This document shows positions 9,154 to 17,473 of a stretch of 64,000 nt of DNA, piece after piece. Source of the DNA: Mycobacteroides sp. CBMA 271. Its GTDB lineage: Bacteria > Actinomycetota > Actinomycetes > Mycobacteriales > Mycobacteriaceae. The position numbers and the translations under genes were made by a program. Positions within the stretch are counted from its first letter, which is position 1; every line of letters begins with the position of its first letter. The notes under the pieces were generated by a model that saw only the letters and a list, made by a program, of their open reading frames with translations, was not told the origin of the DNA and did no database searches. The DNA lies in assembly GCF_009729205.1 (NCBI RefSeq), contig NZ_VTHB01000008.1, positions 62,001 through 126,000 on the forward strand, read 5' to 3'.

Positions 9154-9492
9154 ATGACCAACCGAAAGTTCACCTTCTCGACGGCAGCCTGTTGCCTGGC
9201 GACCTTCGCGGCCCTCGCGTTGGCTCCCATTGCCGCGGCCGACCCCGACGAGCCATCGGTGCCGGAGCAGCCAATTCACGCGCCCGCGCAGGGATCCATG
9301 GAATTGCCGACCGACCGCGGTCGGCACCATGTGTTGTTACAAGACCAGAACTCCGGTGGCGCCAACCCGGATGTGCCGTACGGAACCGATCCCTACGTTC
9401 CGGACCACGCGGACGATATCGGCGGCGCCGACCCGTCCACTCCTGACGGCACCGATCCCGACGTGCCGTTCGGCACCTGGGCTGGGGACTAG
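9154..9492 (+). CDS. Small exported protein with degenerate Pro-Asp-Gly repeats
   Basis: 112-aa protein of unknown function. Residues 1-29 form a signal peptide (basic MTNRKF, a hydrophobic core, AAADP as likely cleavage site). The mature part is acidic and proline-rich, with repeated units around GTDP: NPDVPYGTDPYVP, DPSTPDGTDPDVPFGT and an intervening GGAD. It has no cysteine and no membrane segment. It lies after ipdC and converges on the next gene, five bases apart. A secreted, probably disordered protein is the best description. Confidence 0.65.
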   Translation: MTNRKFTFSTAACCLATFAALALAPIAAADPDEPSVPEQPIHAPAQGSMELPTDRGRHHVLLQDQNSGGANPDVPYGTDPYVPDHADDIGGADPSTPDGTDPDVPFGTWAGD

Positions 9493-9497
9493 GAGGG

Positions 9498-9845
9498 CTA
9501 GGCCGGCGGCGGGTACATGGGCGGCGCACCATTGGCGCCATCCATCCACCGCAGCCCCTGCTCCACCAACCCCGGCGGAAGTTGTGCTGGCGCGGGAGCT
9601 GGGCCGAGATCCTCCCCCTGATTCCACCAATCCGGCTGCGGGTCCCCCCACCCCTCGTACCGCGAAAGTTGCGGCGGGAGATCGGACATCGACGACGGCA
9701 TGAACGGGATACCGCCACTCGGCAAGCCCGGGAGCCCGGGGACGCTGCACACCTCCGGTGGGCACGGCTCAGCGACCGCCGGGGCGGCGCTCGCGATGAC
9801 GCCGAACGTCACAAAGGCCGTACCGATCAGGATTCCAGCGCGCAT
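9498..9845 (-). CDS. Small exported proline-rich protein
   Basis: 115-aa protein with a signal peptide (MRAGILIGTAFVTFGVIASAAPAVAEP). Two cysteines lie close together after the cleavage site (EPCPPEVCSVPG) and the rest is rich in proline, glycine and tryptophan (YEGWGDPQPDWWNQGED). No enzyme family is recognised. It lies on the same strand downstream of fadA6 with a 44-base gap, so it could be co-transcribed with kstR2-fadA6. It is not part of the M. tuberculosis locus as I recall it. Confidence 0.65.
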   Translation of the reverse strand: MRAGILIGTAFVTFGVIASAAPAVAEPCPPEVCSVPGLPGLPSGGIPFMPSSMSDLPPQLSRYEGWGDPQPDWWNQGEDLGPAPAPAQLPPGLVEQGLRWMDGANGAPPMYPPPA

Positions 9846-9889
9846 ATGTTCACGCTACGCCGGCGACTGTCGACATTTGGCGATACGAA

Positions 9890-11038
9890 TCAGAGGCGCT
9901 CGATGATGGTGACGTTGGCGGTACCGCCGCCCTCACACATCGTCTGCAGGCCGTAGCGGCCTCCGGTGCGCTCCAGCTCATTGAGCATGGTGGCGAACAG
10001 CTTGGCTCCGGTGGCACCCAAAGGATGCCCAAGAGCAATCGCGCCGCCGTTCGGATTGACCTTCTTCAGGTCGACGTCAAATTCCTTGGCCCAGGCCAGC
10101 ACGACGGGCGCGAAGGCCTCGTTGATCTCGACGACATCGATATCGTCCATCGTCAGGCCGGTCTTTTCCAGCGCGTACTTGGTGGCGGGGATCGGGCCGG
10201 TCAGCATGAACACCGGGTCATCACCGCGGGCGCTGATGTGGTGAATACGTGCCCGCGGCTTCAGCCCGTGCTCCTTGACCGCCCGCTCGGAGGCAACCAG
10301 GACCGCACTGCCACCGTCGGAGATCTGGCTGGCCAATGCGGCGGTCAGCCGGCCACCCTCGACCAGGACCTTGAGCCCCGCCAGCTTCTCCAGCGAGGAC
10401 TCGCGCGGTCCCTCGTCGACCCGGAAGTCGCCAACCGGGATGATCTCGTTGTCGAAGTGCCCGTTGCGGATTGCGGCGAAGGCCCGCTCGTGGCTGGCCA
10501 ACGCGAAGTGCTCCATGTCCTCGCGGCTGATGTCCCACTTCTCGGCGATCATTTCGGCGCCGCGGAACTGCGAGATTTCCTGGTCGCCGTAGCGGTGCAG
10601 CCAGCCCTCGGATTCTGCTGTGGGCGAGGTGAATCCGTACTCCTTGCCGACGAGCATCGCTGCCGAGATCGGAATTTGGCTCATGTTCTGGAAACCACCG
10701 GCCACGATCAGATCGGCGGTGCCGGACATAACACCCTGCGCGGCAAAGGAAATGGCCTGCTGGCTCGATCCGCACTGGCGGTCGACGGTGCAGCCCGGCA
10801 CCTCTTCCGGGTACCCGCCGGCGAGCCACGCGAGCCGTCCGGCATTGCCGGCCTGCCCACCGATGGCGTCGAGCACACCCATGATCACGTCATCGATGGC
10901 GTCGGGGTCGACGTCCACTCGGTCGAACAGACCCTTGAAGGTGGCCGCACCCAGATCCAGCGGATGCACCTTGGACAGCGAGCCGTTGCGCTTACCGACA
11001 GCGGTACGCACAGCGTCGATGATGTACGCCTCAGACAT
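9890..11038 (-). CDS. fadA6: Thiolase FadA6 (acetyl-CoA acetyltransferase)
   Basis: 382-aa thiolase of the late cholesterol pathway; FadA6 (Rv3556c) acts on open-chain CoA thioesters left from rings C and D. Catalytic residues are C89 in VDRQCGSSQQ, H338 in GHPLGATG and C368 in TMCEGGG. NEAFAPVVLAW is the NEAF motif. The ATG follows AAGGAGATTC. It is the second gene after kstR2, 18 bases apart, and should be co-repressed through the operator at 11723-11736. Confidence 0.93.
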   Translation of the reverse strand: MSEAYIIDAVRTAVGKRNGSLSKVHPLDLGAATFKGLFDRVDVDPDAIDDVIMGVLDAIGGQAGNAGRLAWLAGGYPEEVPGCTVDRQCGSSQQAISFAAQGVMSGTADLIVAGGFQNMSQIPISAAMLVGKEYGFTSPTAESEGWLHRYGDQEISQFRGAEMIAEKWDISREDMEHFALASHERAFAAIRNGHFDNEIIPVGDFRVDEGPRESSLEKLAGLKVLVEGGRLTAALASQISDGGSAVLVASERAVKEHGLKPRARIHHISARGDDPVFMLTGPIPATKYALEKTGLTMDDIDVVEINEAFAPVVLAWAKEFDVDLKKVNPNGGAIALGHPLGATGAKLFATMLNELERTGGRYGLQTMCEGGGTANVTIIERL

Positions 11039-11056
11039 GGTGAATCTCCTTGGTTA

Positions 11057-11707
11057 CTAGGTGGGCTGAGCGGTGTTGTTCATGGTGATCCCGCCGAGGA
11101 CTATCGAAAGGTACTGTTCGGCAACGTCCTGGGCCGTGCGTGAGCCACCCGGGCGGAACCAGCGCACCGACACCCAGGTCGCGTCGCGGATGAACCGATA
11201 CACCACGGCTACATCGAGGTCCGGGCGGAAGTACCCCTGGGCGATCCCGTCGCGCAGCACCTCAAGCCACAGTTCACGCTGCTCGGTGTTGAGCTCGTTG
11301 AGATAGGCAAACCGCTCTTGCGACAACAGCCGCGGCGCCTCGGACTGATAGATGGCGACCTGCGCGTGCTTGGTTTCGATCGCGTCGAACGAGGCCAGAA
11401 ACAGCCCTTTGAGCGTGTCGACAGGATTCAGGTTGGCCGCCGCGATCTCGCGATACCGCGCGAACAGCCCCTCCAGGAAATCGCGCAGGAGCTCGTCGAC
11501 AATCGCTTCTTTGGAGTCAAAGTGGTGATAGAGGCTCCCCGACAGGATTCCTGCCGCGTCGGCGATATCGCGCACCGTGGTCGCGCGCAGGCCGCGTTCG
11601 GCGAACATCTCGGCGGCAAGGCTCAGCAGCTCGTCCCGCCGAGACGGCGATGAGCCGCTTGCGCGAAGAGCAGCAGGCGAAGCATTCACTTCTGCCACCT
11701 TGTCCAC
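11057..11707 (-). CDS. kstR2: TetR-family repressor of ring C/D catabolism, KstR2
   Basis: 216-aa TetR regulator. The DNA-binding helix-turn-helix is in MFAERGLRATTVRDIADAAGILSGSLYHHFDSKE (about residues 34-67), nearly identical to M. tuberculosis KstR2 as recalled. The C-terminal ligand domain carries YRFIRDATWVSVRWFRPGG. Relative to the recalled M. tuberculosis N-terminus (MDRVAGQVN then SRR) this protein has about 13 extra residues, ASPAALRASGSSP, encoded by an antisense junction repeat. A KstR2 operator lies 16 bases upstream, indicating autorepression. Confidence 0.93.
   Translation of the reverse strand: MDKVAEVNASPAALRASGSSPSRRDELLSLAAEMFAERGLRATTVRDIADAAGILSGSLYHHFDSKEAIVDELLRDFLEGLFARYREIAAANLNPVDTLKGLFLASFDAIETKHAQVAIYQSEAPRLLSQERFAYLNELNTEQRELWLEVLRDGIAQGYFRPDLDVAVVYRFIRDATWVSVRWFRPGGSRTAQDVAEQYLSIVLGGITMNNTAQPT
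11649..11670 (+). repeat. Junction repeat copy 3 (antisense, kstR2 N-terminus)
   Basis: GATGAGCCGCTTGCGCGAAG on the + strand, so antisense to kstR2. Read in the gene it encodes LRASGSS at residues 14-20, twelve codons after the start. Confidence 0.88.
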
Positions 11708-11722
11708 CTCCTCACTGTAACA

Positions 11723-11736
11723 ACCAAGCGCTTGTT
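11723..11736. promoter_or_regulatory. KstR2 operator upstream of kstR2-fadA6
   Basis: ACCAAGCGCTTGTT matches AnCAAGnnCTTGnT at all fixed positions. It lies 16 bases before the kstR2 start, indicating autorepression of the kstR2-fadA6 unit. Confidence 0.87.
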
Positions 11737-11759
11737 TGGTCGAGTTTACGTGCCGGATA

Positions 11760-12548
11760 TCACGCCCGTTGGCTGGACACCGAGATGACCTCGCCGGTCA
11801 GGTAGCTCGAGTAGTCGCTGGCCAGGAAGGCGATGGTGGAGGCAATCTCCCACGGCTCGGCGGCACGGCCGAATGCCTCATCGGAGGACAGCTTGTCCAG
11901 CAGGTCCGAGGAGGTCACCTTGTCGAGGAACTTGTGCCGGGCGATGCTGGGCGCGACGGCGTTGATGCGCACCCCGTGCTCGACGGCCTCGATGGCACTG
12001 CACCGAGTCAACGCCATCACGCCGGCCTTGGCCGCCGCGTAGTGCGCCTGCCCGTGCTGCGCGCGCCAGCCCAACACGCTCGCGTTGTTGACGATGACGC
12101 CGCCGTGCCCGGCCTCGCGGAAATACCGCAGGGCCGCGCGGGTCGCGCGGAAGGTGGAAGTCAGGGTCACGTCGAGCACCCGGTCCCACTGCTCGTCGGT
12201 CATATCGGCGACCGGGGTCTCGCCACCCAGCCCGGCGTTGTTCACCAGGACGTCGATACGCCCTAGGGCCGCAGCGGATTCGGTGATGAGCGCGTTGACA
12301 GCCTCGGTGGAGGTGACGTCACATACGACGGCCGCCACCTTGCCCAGGCCGAGTGCGGCCAGTTCATCCCGGGTCTCATTGAGGCGACGCTCGTGGTAGT
12401 CGGAGACGACGACATCGGCACCCTCGGCAAGTGCCCGGCGTGCGGTAGAAGACCCAATGCCGGTGCCCGCCGCGGCGGTGACGACGACGGCCTTGCCCTT
12501 CAGAAGTCCGTGTCCGGCAATTTCTTCCGGTGCCTGCGACAAACTCAC
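11760..12548 (-). CDS. ipdF: 5-hydroxy-HIP-CoA dehydrogenase IpdF (SDR)
   Basis: 262-aa SDR that oxidises the ring hydroxyl of the HIP-derived CoA ester. Motifs are TAAAGTGIGSSTARR (cofactor), VNNAGLGGETP, the serine in NNASVLGWRA and HYAAAKAG. I start it at GTG 12548, which shares its G with the TAG of fadE30 (TAGTG), giving 262 aa, the same as recalled for Rv3559c. The long open frame further upstream only overlaps fadE30. It is expressed with fadE30 from the KstR2-controlled promoter at 13749-13762. Confidence 0.9.
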   Translation of the reverse strand: MSLSQAPEEIAGHGLLKGKAVVVTAAAGTGIGSSTARRALAEGADVVVSDYHERRLNETRDELAALGLGKVAAVVCDVTSTEAVNALITESAAALGRIDVLVNNAGLGGETPVADMTDEQWDRVLDVTLTSTFRATRAALRYFREAGHGGVIVNNASVLGWRAQHGQAHYAAAKAGVMALTRCSAIEAVEHGVRINAVAPSIARHKFLDKVTSSDLLDKLSSDEAFGRAAEPWEIASTIAFLASDYSSYLTGEVISVSSQRA

Positions 12549-13732
12549 TAGCGCGCCTCTCTGGGTAAACCGAGCACCCGCTCGGAGATGATGTTGCGTT
12601 GAATCTCGTTGGAGCCGCCGTAGATGGTGTCGGAGCGCGAGAACAGGAACAGCCGCTGCCATGCGTCCATCTCGCCGTCATCGGTCAGCAGGGTCGACTT
12701 GCCGATGATCTCCATCGCCAGCTCGCCTAAATCGCGATGCCAGTTGGCCCACAGCAGTTTTGACACGTTGTCTTGCCCGGGACGCTCCTCGTCCATGGTG
12801 GCCAGCGCGTAGGCGCGCATGGTGCGCAGCCCCACATAGGCCTGGGCGAGGCGCTCACGGATCGCCGGATCGTCCGCCGTGCCATTCGCCCGAGCCAGCT
12901 CGGCTAGCCGGGAAAGCTCACGGGCATAGGTGATCTGGTTGCCCAGTGTCGAGACGCCGCGCTCGAAGGTCAGCGTGCCCATGGCGACCCGCCACCCGTC
13001 ACCGGGCTCGCCGACCACCAGATCGGCTGAGGTGCGGGCGTTGTCGAAGAACACCTCGTTGAACTCCGAGGTGCCGGTCAGCTGGATGATCGGCCGAATC
13101 TCTACCCCCGGCTGATCCAACGGCACCAGCAGATACGACAGACCCTTGTGCCGCGAGGATCCTGACTCGGTACGCGCGACCACGAAGCACCACTGCGATT
13201 GCAGAGCCAGCGAGGTCCACACCTTCTGCCCGTTGATCACCCATTCATCGCCGTCGAGCACGGCGGTGGTGGACACGTTCGCGAGATCGGACCCGGCGCC
13301 AGGTTCTGAATAACCCTGGCACCACAGCTCGGTGACATCGCGGATGGTCGGCAGGAAGCGCTGCTGCTGCTCGGGGGTGCCGTAGGCGATGAGCGTCGGC
13401 CCCAGCAGTTCCTCACCCAGATGGTTGACCTTGTGCGGCGCCTCGGCGCGCGCGTACTCCTCATAGAAGATGACGCGCTGACTGATCGTTGCCCCACGTC
13501 CGCCGTGCTCAACCGGCCAGCCCAGGCAGGTCCAGCCCGCGGCGGCCAGGTGCCGGTTCCAGGCGAGTCGTTCGTCGAAGGCCTCGTGCTCGCTGCCCGG
13601 TCCACCAAGGCCTTTCAGCTCGGCGAACTCGCCGACAAGGTTCTCGGCCAACCACTCCCGAATCTCGGTACGTACCTGCTCGTCGGGCATCGACGACATG
13701 GATGCCCGCAGGGACAACTCGTGCTCAACCAC
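12548..13732 (-). CDS. fadE30: Acyl-CoA dehydrogenase FadE30
   Basis: Acyl-CoA dehydrogenase that begins beta-oxidation of the HIP-CoA propionyl chain. Typical segments are ELWCQGYSEPGAGSDLANVSTTA (FAD/substrate contacts), INGQKVWTS, FNEVFFDNARTSADLVVGEPGDGW and the C-terminal FSRSDTIYGGSNEIQRNIISERVLGLPR. The frame opens at GTG 13732 (394 aa); ATG 13690 (MPDEQVRTEI, 380 aa) aligns better with the recalled M. tuberculosis N-terminus. The KstR2 operator is 17 bases before the longer start. ipdF follows with a one-base overlap. Confidence 0.92.
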   Translation of the reverse strand: MVEHELSLRASMSSMPDEQVRTEIREWLAENLVGEFAELKGLGGPGSEHEAFDERLAWNRHLAAAGWTCLGWPVEHGGRGATISQRVIFYEEYARAEAPHKVNHLGEELLGPTLIAYGTPEQQQRFLPTIRDVTELWCQGYSEPGAGSDLANVSTTAVLDGDEWVINGQKVWTSLALQSQWCFVVARTESGSSRHKGLSYLLVPLDQPGVEIRPIIQLTGTSEFNEVFFDNARTSADLVVGEPGDGWRVAMGTLTFERGVSTLGNQITYARELSRLAELARANGTADDPAIRERLAQAYVGLRTMRAYALATMDEERPGQDNVSKLLWANWHRDLGELAMEIIGKSTLLTDDGEMDAWQRLFLFSRSDTIYGGSNEIQRNIISERVLGLPREAR

Positions 13733-13748
13733 TCCAGTAGGCTAACCT

Positions 13749-13762
13749 ACCAAGCACTTGCT
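13749..13762. promoter_or_regulatory. KstR2 operator, fadE30-ipdF and fadD3 operons
   Basis: ACCAAGCACTTGCT matches AnCAAGnnCTTGnT fully. It sits between the divergent fadE30 (13732) and fadD3 (13791) starts and can serve both. Confidence 0.87.
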
Positions 13763-13790
13763 TTGTTAGAGGAGAGCGGACGGACAGTCG

Positions 13791-15353
13791 ATGCAGACAC
13801 CCGAACTCACCATTCCGGCCGCGTTGGACCAGGCAGTCGCCCGTTTTGGTGACCGCGACGCCCTCTATGCGGACGACCATTGGCTGACCTTCGCCGACCT
13901 CCGAGACCGCGCTCGACGCTTCGCCGCGGCCCTGATCGCGCTCGACGTTCGGCACGGCGACCGGGTCGCCATCTGGTCCCCGAACTCCTGGCACTGGCCC
14001 ATCGCCTGCCTGGGCGCGCAGTACGCCGGAGCGGCCGTCGTCCCGATGAACACTCGGTACACCGTGGACGAGGCGACCGACATCCTGCAGCGCAGCAAGG
14101 CGCCGGTGCTGGTGTCGGTCGGGAGCTTCCTGGGCGCCGACCGCATTCACAATCTGGACACTTCGCAGCTCCCCGACCTGAAACACATCGTGCGGATCGC
14201 GGTCGAGGCCGGTGACGAATCCACCTGGGACGAGTTCATCGCGCACGGAGCTGGCGTAAGCGACGAGGACATCGACACCCGCAAGGCGGCGGTGACCTCG
14301 GAGGACATCAGCGACATCCTCTTCACCTCCGGCACCACCGGACGCAGCAAGGGCGTGCTGTGCATGCACCGCCAGCCGCTCGCCGCGTCCCTGACCTGGG
14401 CGACCTACGGCGAGTTCACCGAGCATGACCGTTACCTGTGCATCAGCCCGTTCTTCCATAACTTTGGATACAAGGCCGGCATCTTGGCGTGCCTGCAGAC
14501 CGGGGCGGCGCTCATGCCGCAGCTGACCTTCGAACCGGAAGCTGCGATGGCCGCGGTCCAACAGCACAAGATCACCGTGCTACCCGGGGCGCCCACCATC
14601 TTCCAGATGCTGCTGGACCATCCGACGCGCAAGAACTACGACCTGACCTCGCTGCGGTACTCGGTCACCGGGGCCGCGATCGTCCCCGTGGTACTCATCG
14701 AACGCATGCAGTCGGAGCTGGACTTCGACCTAGTGCTCACCGCGTACGGCCTCACGGAGACACAGGGTTTCGCGACCATCTGCCGGTCAGATGACGACGC
14801 CATCACCGTCGCGACCACTTGCGGACGCCCGATGGCCGGGTACGAACTGCAGATCGACGGGGCCGAGAAGCCAGGCGACGAGGGCGAGGTGCTGCTGCGC
14901 AGCGCCAATGTCATGAAGGGCTATCTGGACGATCCGCAGGCCACCTCGGAGACCATCGACTCCGACGGCTGGTTGCACACCGGCGATATCGGCAAGCTCG
15001 ACGAGCACGGCAACCTCACCATCACCGACCGGCTCAAGGACATGTACATCTGCGGTGGGTTCAACGTCTACCCCGCCGAGATCGAGCAGGCGCTGCTGCG
15101 ACTCGACGGCGTCGCGGATGCGGCGGTGATCGGCGTGCCTGACGACCGGCTTGGCGAGGTCGGCAAGGCCTATATCGTGCTGCGCGACGGCGCGACCCTG
15201 GACTCCAAGTCCGTAATCAATTACAGCGCAAAGCATCTGGCCAACTTCAAGAAACCGCGGTTCGTCGAGTTTCTCGATGAACTTCCCCGTAACCTGGGCG
15301 GCAAGGTGGTCAAGCCCACCCTGCGCGCCTTGCACGAACAGGAGACCAATTAA
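13791..15353 (+). CDS. fadD3: HIP-CoA synthetase FadD3 (acyl-CoA ligase)
   Basis: 520-aa ATP-dependent acyl-CoA ligase. FadD3 (Rv3561) loads CoA onto HIP, the bicyclic C13 acid left after ring A/B removal, which also generates the KstR2 ligand. Adenylate-forming motifs are DILFTSGTTGRSKGVL (P-loop), LTAYGLTETQG, GWLHTGDIGKLDEHG and DRLKDMYICGGFNVYP, with the lysine of the GGKVVKP ending near the C-terminus. The fadE31 ATG overlaps its stop (TAATG). Conserved place and neighbours make the assignment strong. Confidence 0.93.
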   Translation: MQTPELTIPAALDQAVARFGDRDALYADDHWLTFADLRDRARRFAAALIALDVRHGDRVAIWSPNSWHWPIACLGAQYAGAAVVPMNTRYTVDEATDILQRSKAPVLVSVGSFLGADRIHNLDTSQLPDLKHIVRIAVEAGDESTWDEFIAHGAGVSDEDIDTRKAAVTSEDISDILFTSGTTGRSKGVLCMHRQPLAASLTWATYGEFTEHDRYLCISPFFHNFGYKAGILACLQTGAALMPQLTFEPEAAMAAVQQHKITVLPGAPTIFQMLLDHPTRKNYDLTSLRYSVTGAAIVPVVLIERMQSELDFDLVLTAYGLTETQGFATICRSDDDAITVATTCGRPMAGYELQIDGAEKPGDEGEVLLRSANVMKGYLDDPQATSETIDSDGWLHTGDIGKLDEHGNLTITDRLKDMYICGGFNVYPAEIEQALLRLDGVADAAVIGVPDDRLGEVGKAYIVLRDGATLDSKSVINYSAKHLANFKKPRFVEFLDELPRNLGGKVVKPTLRALHEQETN

Positions 15354-16489
15354 TGGACCTACTGCTCGACGACGAGACCGAGGCGTTCCGTACGGAGGTG
15401 CGCGAGTTCCTAACCGCTAACGTCCCGAATCCGCCACTGCCCTCCTACGATTCCCCGGAAGGTGCTGTGGCGCATCGCCAATGGGAGCGCACGCTGTTCG
15501 ACGCCGGATTCTCGGCGGTGTCTTGGCCCAAGGAGTACGGCGGTCGTGACGTCACCCTGCTGCAATGGGTGATCTTCGAGGAGGAGTACTTCAAAGCCGG
15601 CGCCCCCGCCCGGATCAGCCAGAACGGCATGTTCCTGTTGGGGCCGACGCTCTTTGCACATGGCAGCAAGGATCAGCTAGACCGCATCCTGCCGAAAATG
15701 GCCAACGGCGAGGAGATCTGGGCGCAGGCCTGGTCGGAACCAGAGTCCGGTAGCGACCTGGCCTCGCTGCGCTCCCCGGCACGCAAGGTGGACGGCGGCT
15801 GGCTCTTGTCTGGGCAGAAGATCTGGAGCTCGCGAGCACCCTTCGCGGACAGAGGATTCGGGCTGTGGCGCTCCGACCCGGACTCCGTGCGCCACCAGGG
15901 CCTGACCTACTTTATGTTCGATCTCAAGTCCGAAGGCGTCACGGTACGCCCCATCCCGCAGCTCGACGGCGACGCCGGTTTCGCCGAGATCTTCCTGGAC
16001 GACGTGTTCGTCCCCGATGCGGACGTCATTGGGGCGGTGCACGACGGCTGGCGCGTAGCCATGAGCACTTCGAGCAATGAGCGCGGCATGTCACTGCGCA
16101 GCCCCGGCCGCTTCCTGGCCACCGCCGACCGTCTGGTGGACCTGTGGAAGTCGGTGCCAGACAGCGAATTCGCCGCCGAGCGGGTTGCCGATGCATGGAT
16201 CGCCGCACAGGCGTACCGGCTACACACCTTCGGCACCGTGACCCGGCTGTCCGGCGGCGGCGAGCTGGGTGCCGAGTCCTCGATCACCAAGGTGTTCTGG
16301 TCCGAACTCGATGTTGCCCTACACGAGGCGGCGATCGACCTGCGCGGTGCGGATGGCGAGCTGACCAACCCCTGGACCGATGGATACCTGTTCTCTCTCG
16401 GTGGACCGATCTACGCGGGTACCAACGAGATCCAGCGCAACATCATCGCCGAACGCATCCTCGGCCTGCCGAAAGAGCCCAAGAAGTGA
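15353..16489 (+). CDS. fadE31: Acyl-CoA dehydrogenase FadE31
   Basis: 378-aa acyl-CoA dehydrogenase. Recognisable parts are QAWSEPESGSDLASLRSPARK, LLSGQKIWSSRAP, IFLDDVFVPDADVIG and GGPIYAGTNEIQRNIIAERILGLPKEPKK. In the family, FadE31 to FadE33 are steroid-type acyl-CoA dehydrogenases working on C/D-ring intermediates, often as heteromers. The order fadD3-fadE31-fadE32-fadE33 is that of M. tuberculosis. The start shares one base with the fadD3 stop and the stop overlaps the fadE32 GTG. Confidence 0.92.
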   Translation: MDLLLDDETEAFRTEVREFLTANVPNPPLPSYDSPEGAVAHRQWERTLFDAGFSAVSWPKEYGGRDVTLLQWVIFEEEYFKAGAPARISQNGMFLLGPTLFAHGSKDQLDRILPKMANGEEIWAQAWSEPESGSDLASLRSPARKVDGGWLLSGQKIWSSRAPFADRGFGLWRSDPDSVRHQGLTYFMFDLKSEGVTVRPIPQLDGDAGFAEIFLDDVFVPDADVIGAVHDGWRVAMSTSSNERGMSLRSPGRFLATADRLVDLWKSVPDSEFAAERVADAWIAAQAYRLHTFGTVTRLSGGGELGAESSITKVFWSELDVALHEAAIDLRGADGELTNPWTDGYLFSLGGPIYAGTNEIQRNIIAERILGLPKEPKK

Positions 16490-17442
16490 AGTTCGATCTA
16501 GACACGCAGCAGCGCGACTTCGCCGCCAGCATCGACGCCGCCCTGTCCGCCGCCGACGTTCCCGCCGCGGCGCGCGCGTGGGCAGACGGAAACCACGAAC
16601 CCGGCCTGGCCGTCTGGTCGACACTCTCCGACCTTGGCGTCACCGCCCTGGCGGTCTCCGAGAAGTACGACGGCATCGAGGCACACCCCGTCGATCTGGT
16701 TGTCGCGCTGGAGGGTTTGGGCAAGTGGGCGGTGCCCGGGCCGGTCGTCGAATCGCTCGCGGTGGCTCCGGTGCTGCTCGCCGAGGACGACCGCTCCGCA
16801 CAGCTCGCCTCCGGTGAGCTCATCGCCACCGTCGCGGCTCCCCCGATCACCCCGCGCGCCCTCGACGCGGATGTCGCCGGGCTCATACTCATCGCCGACG
16901 AGATCGGCGTCCGCGAGGCGCGGGCCGGCGCACTGCACGAGTCGATCGATGCGACTCGTCGGGTGTTCGATGTGACGGCAACGGGCGGTGGCGTCTCCGG
17001 AGACACCAGCCGAGCCATCGACTTTGGTGTGCTTGCCATTTCGGCACAGCTCATCGGCGCCGGACAGGCACTGCTGGACCGTGCGGTGGAGTACGCCAAG
17101 CAGCGTTCCCAGTTCGGCCGACCCATCGGCTCCTATCAGGCCGTCAAGCACAAGCTCGCCGATGTGCACATCGCCCTGGAACTGGCCCGGCCATTGGTTT
17201 ACGGCGCGGCACTCTCACTCGCCCACCAATCCCCCACCGCGGCACGCGATGTGAGCGCCGCCAAAGTCGCCGCCGGTAAGGCCGCCTACCTTGCCGCGCG
17301 ATCCTCGCTGCAGACTCACGGGGCCATCGGCTTCACCGCCGAATACGACCTATCGCTGTGGATCCTCAAGGTGAGGGCACTGATGTCCGCCTGGGGCACC
17401 TCCGAATGGCATCGCGCTCGCGTACTTGGGGGCTTGCGATGA
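16486..17442 (+). CDS. fadE32: Acyl-CoA dehydrogenase subunit FadE32
   Basis: 318-aa acyl-CoA dehydrogenase homologue, close to the recalled 319 aa of Rv3563. The start is GTG 16486 (KFDLDTQQRDF), overlapping the fadE31 stop (GTGA); the longer open frame upstream is only a shadow of fadE31. AVEYAKQRSQFGRPIGSYQAVKHKLADVHIALE is the conserved helix pair and SSLQTHGAIGFTAEYDLSLW the C-terminal motif. Several active-site positions of full-length dehydrogenases are absent, fitting an alpha-beta heterotetramer with FadE31 or FadE33. Its TGA lies in a junction repeat. Confidence 0.9.
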   Translation: MKFDLDTQQRDFAASIDAALSAADVPAAARAWADGNHEPGLAVWSTLSDLGVTALAVSEKYDGIEAHPVDLVVALEGLGKWAVPGPVVESLAVAPVLLAEDDRSAQLASGELIATVAAPPITPRALDADVAGLILIADEIGVREARAGALHESIDATRRVFDVTATGGGVSGDTSRAIDFGVLAISAQLIGAGQALLDRAVEYAKQRSQFGRPIGSYQAVKHKLADVHIALELARPLVYGAALSLAHQSPTAARDVSAAKVAAGKAAYLAARSSLQTHGAIGFTAEYDLSLWILKVRALMSAWGTSEWHRARVLGGLR

Positions 17443-17459
17443 GCCGCCTGCGCGAAGAG
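17438..17459 (+). repeat. Junction repeat copy 4 (sense, fadE32-fadE33)
   Basis: GATGAGCCGCCTGCGCGAAG, one base from the core. Its GATGA provides the TGA stop of fadE32 at 17440-17442 and an overlapping ATG, and it runs up to the ribosome-binding site of fadE33. Confidence 0.87.
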
Positions 17460-17473
17460 CAGAGGACACTGGC

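Noticed and set aside
13690-13732. LRASMSS in the extended FadE30 N-terminus as another antisense junction repeat
   Set aside because: The peptide is similar but the DNA does not match the repeat core, and the real start is probably downstream.
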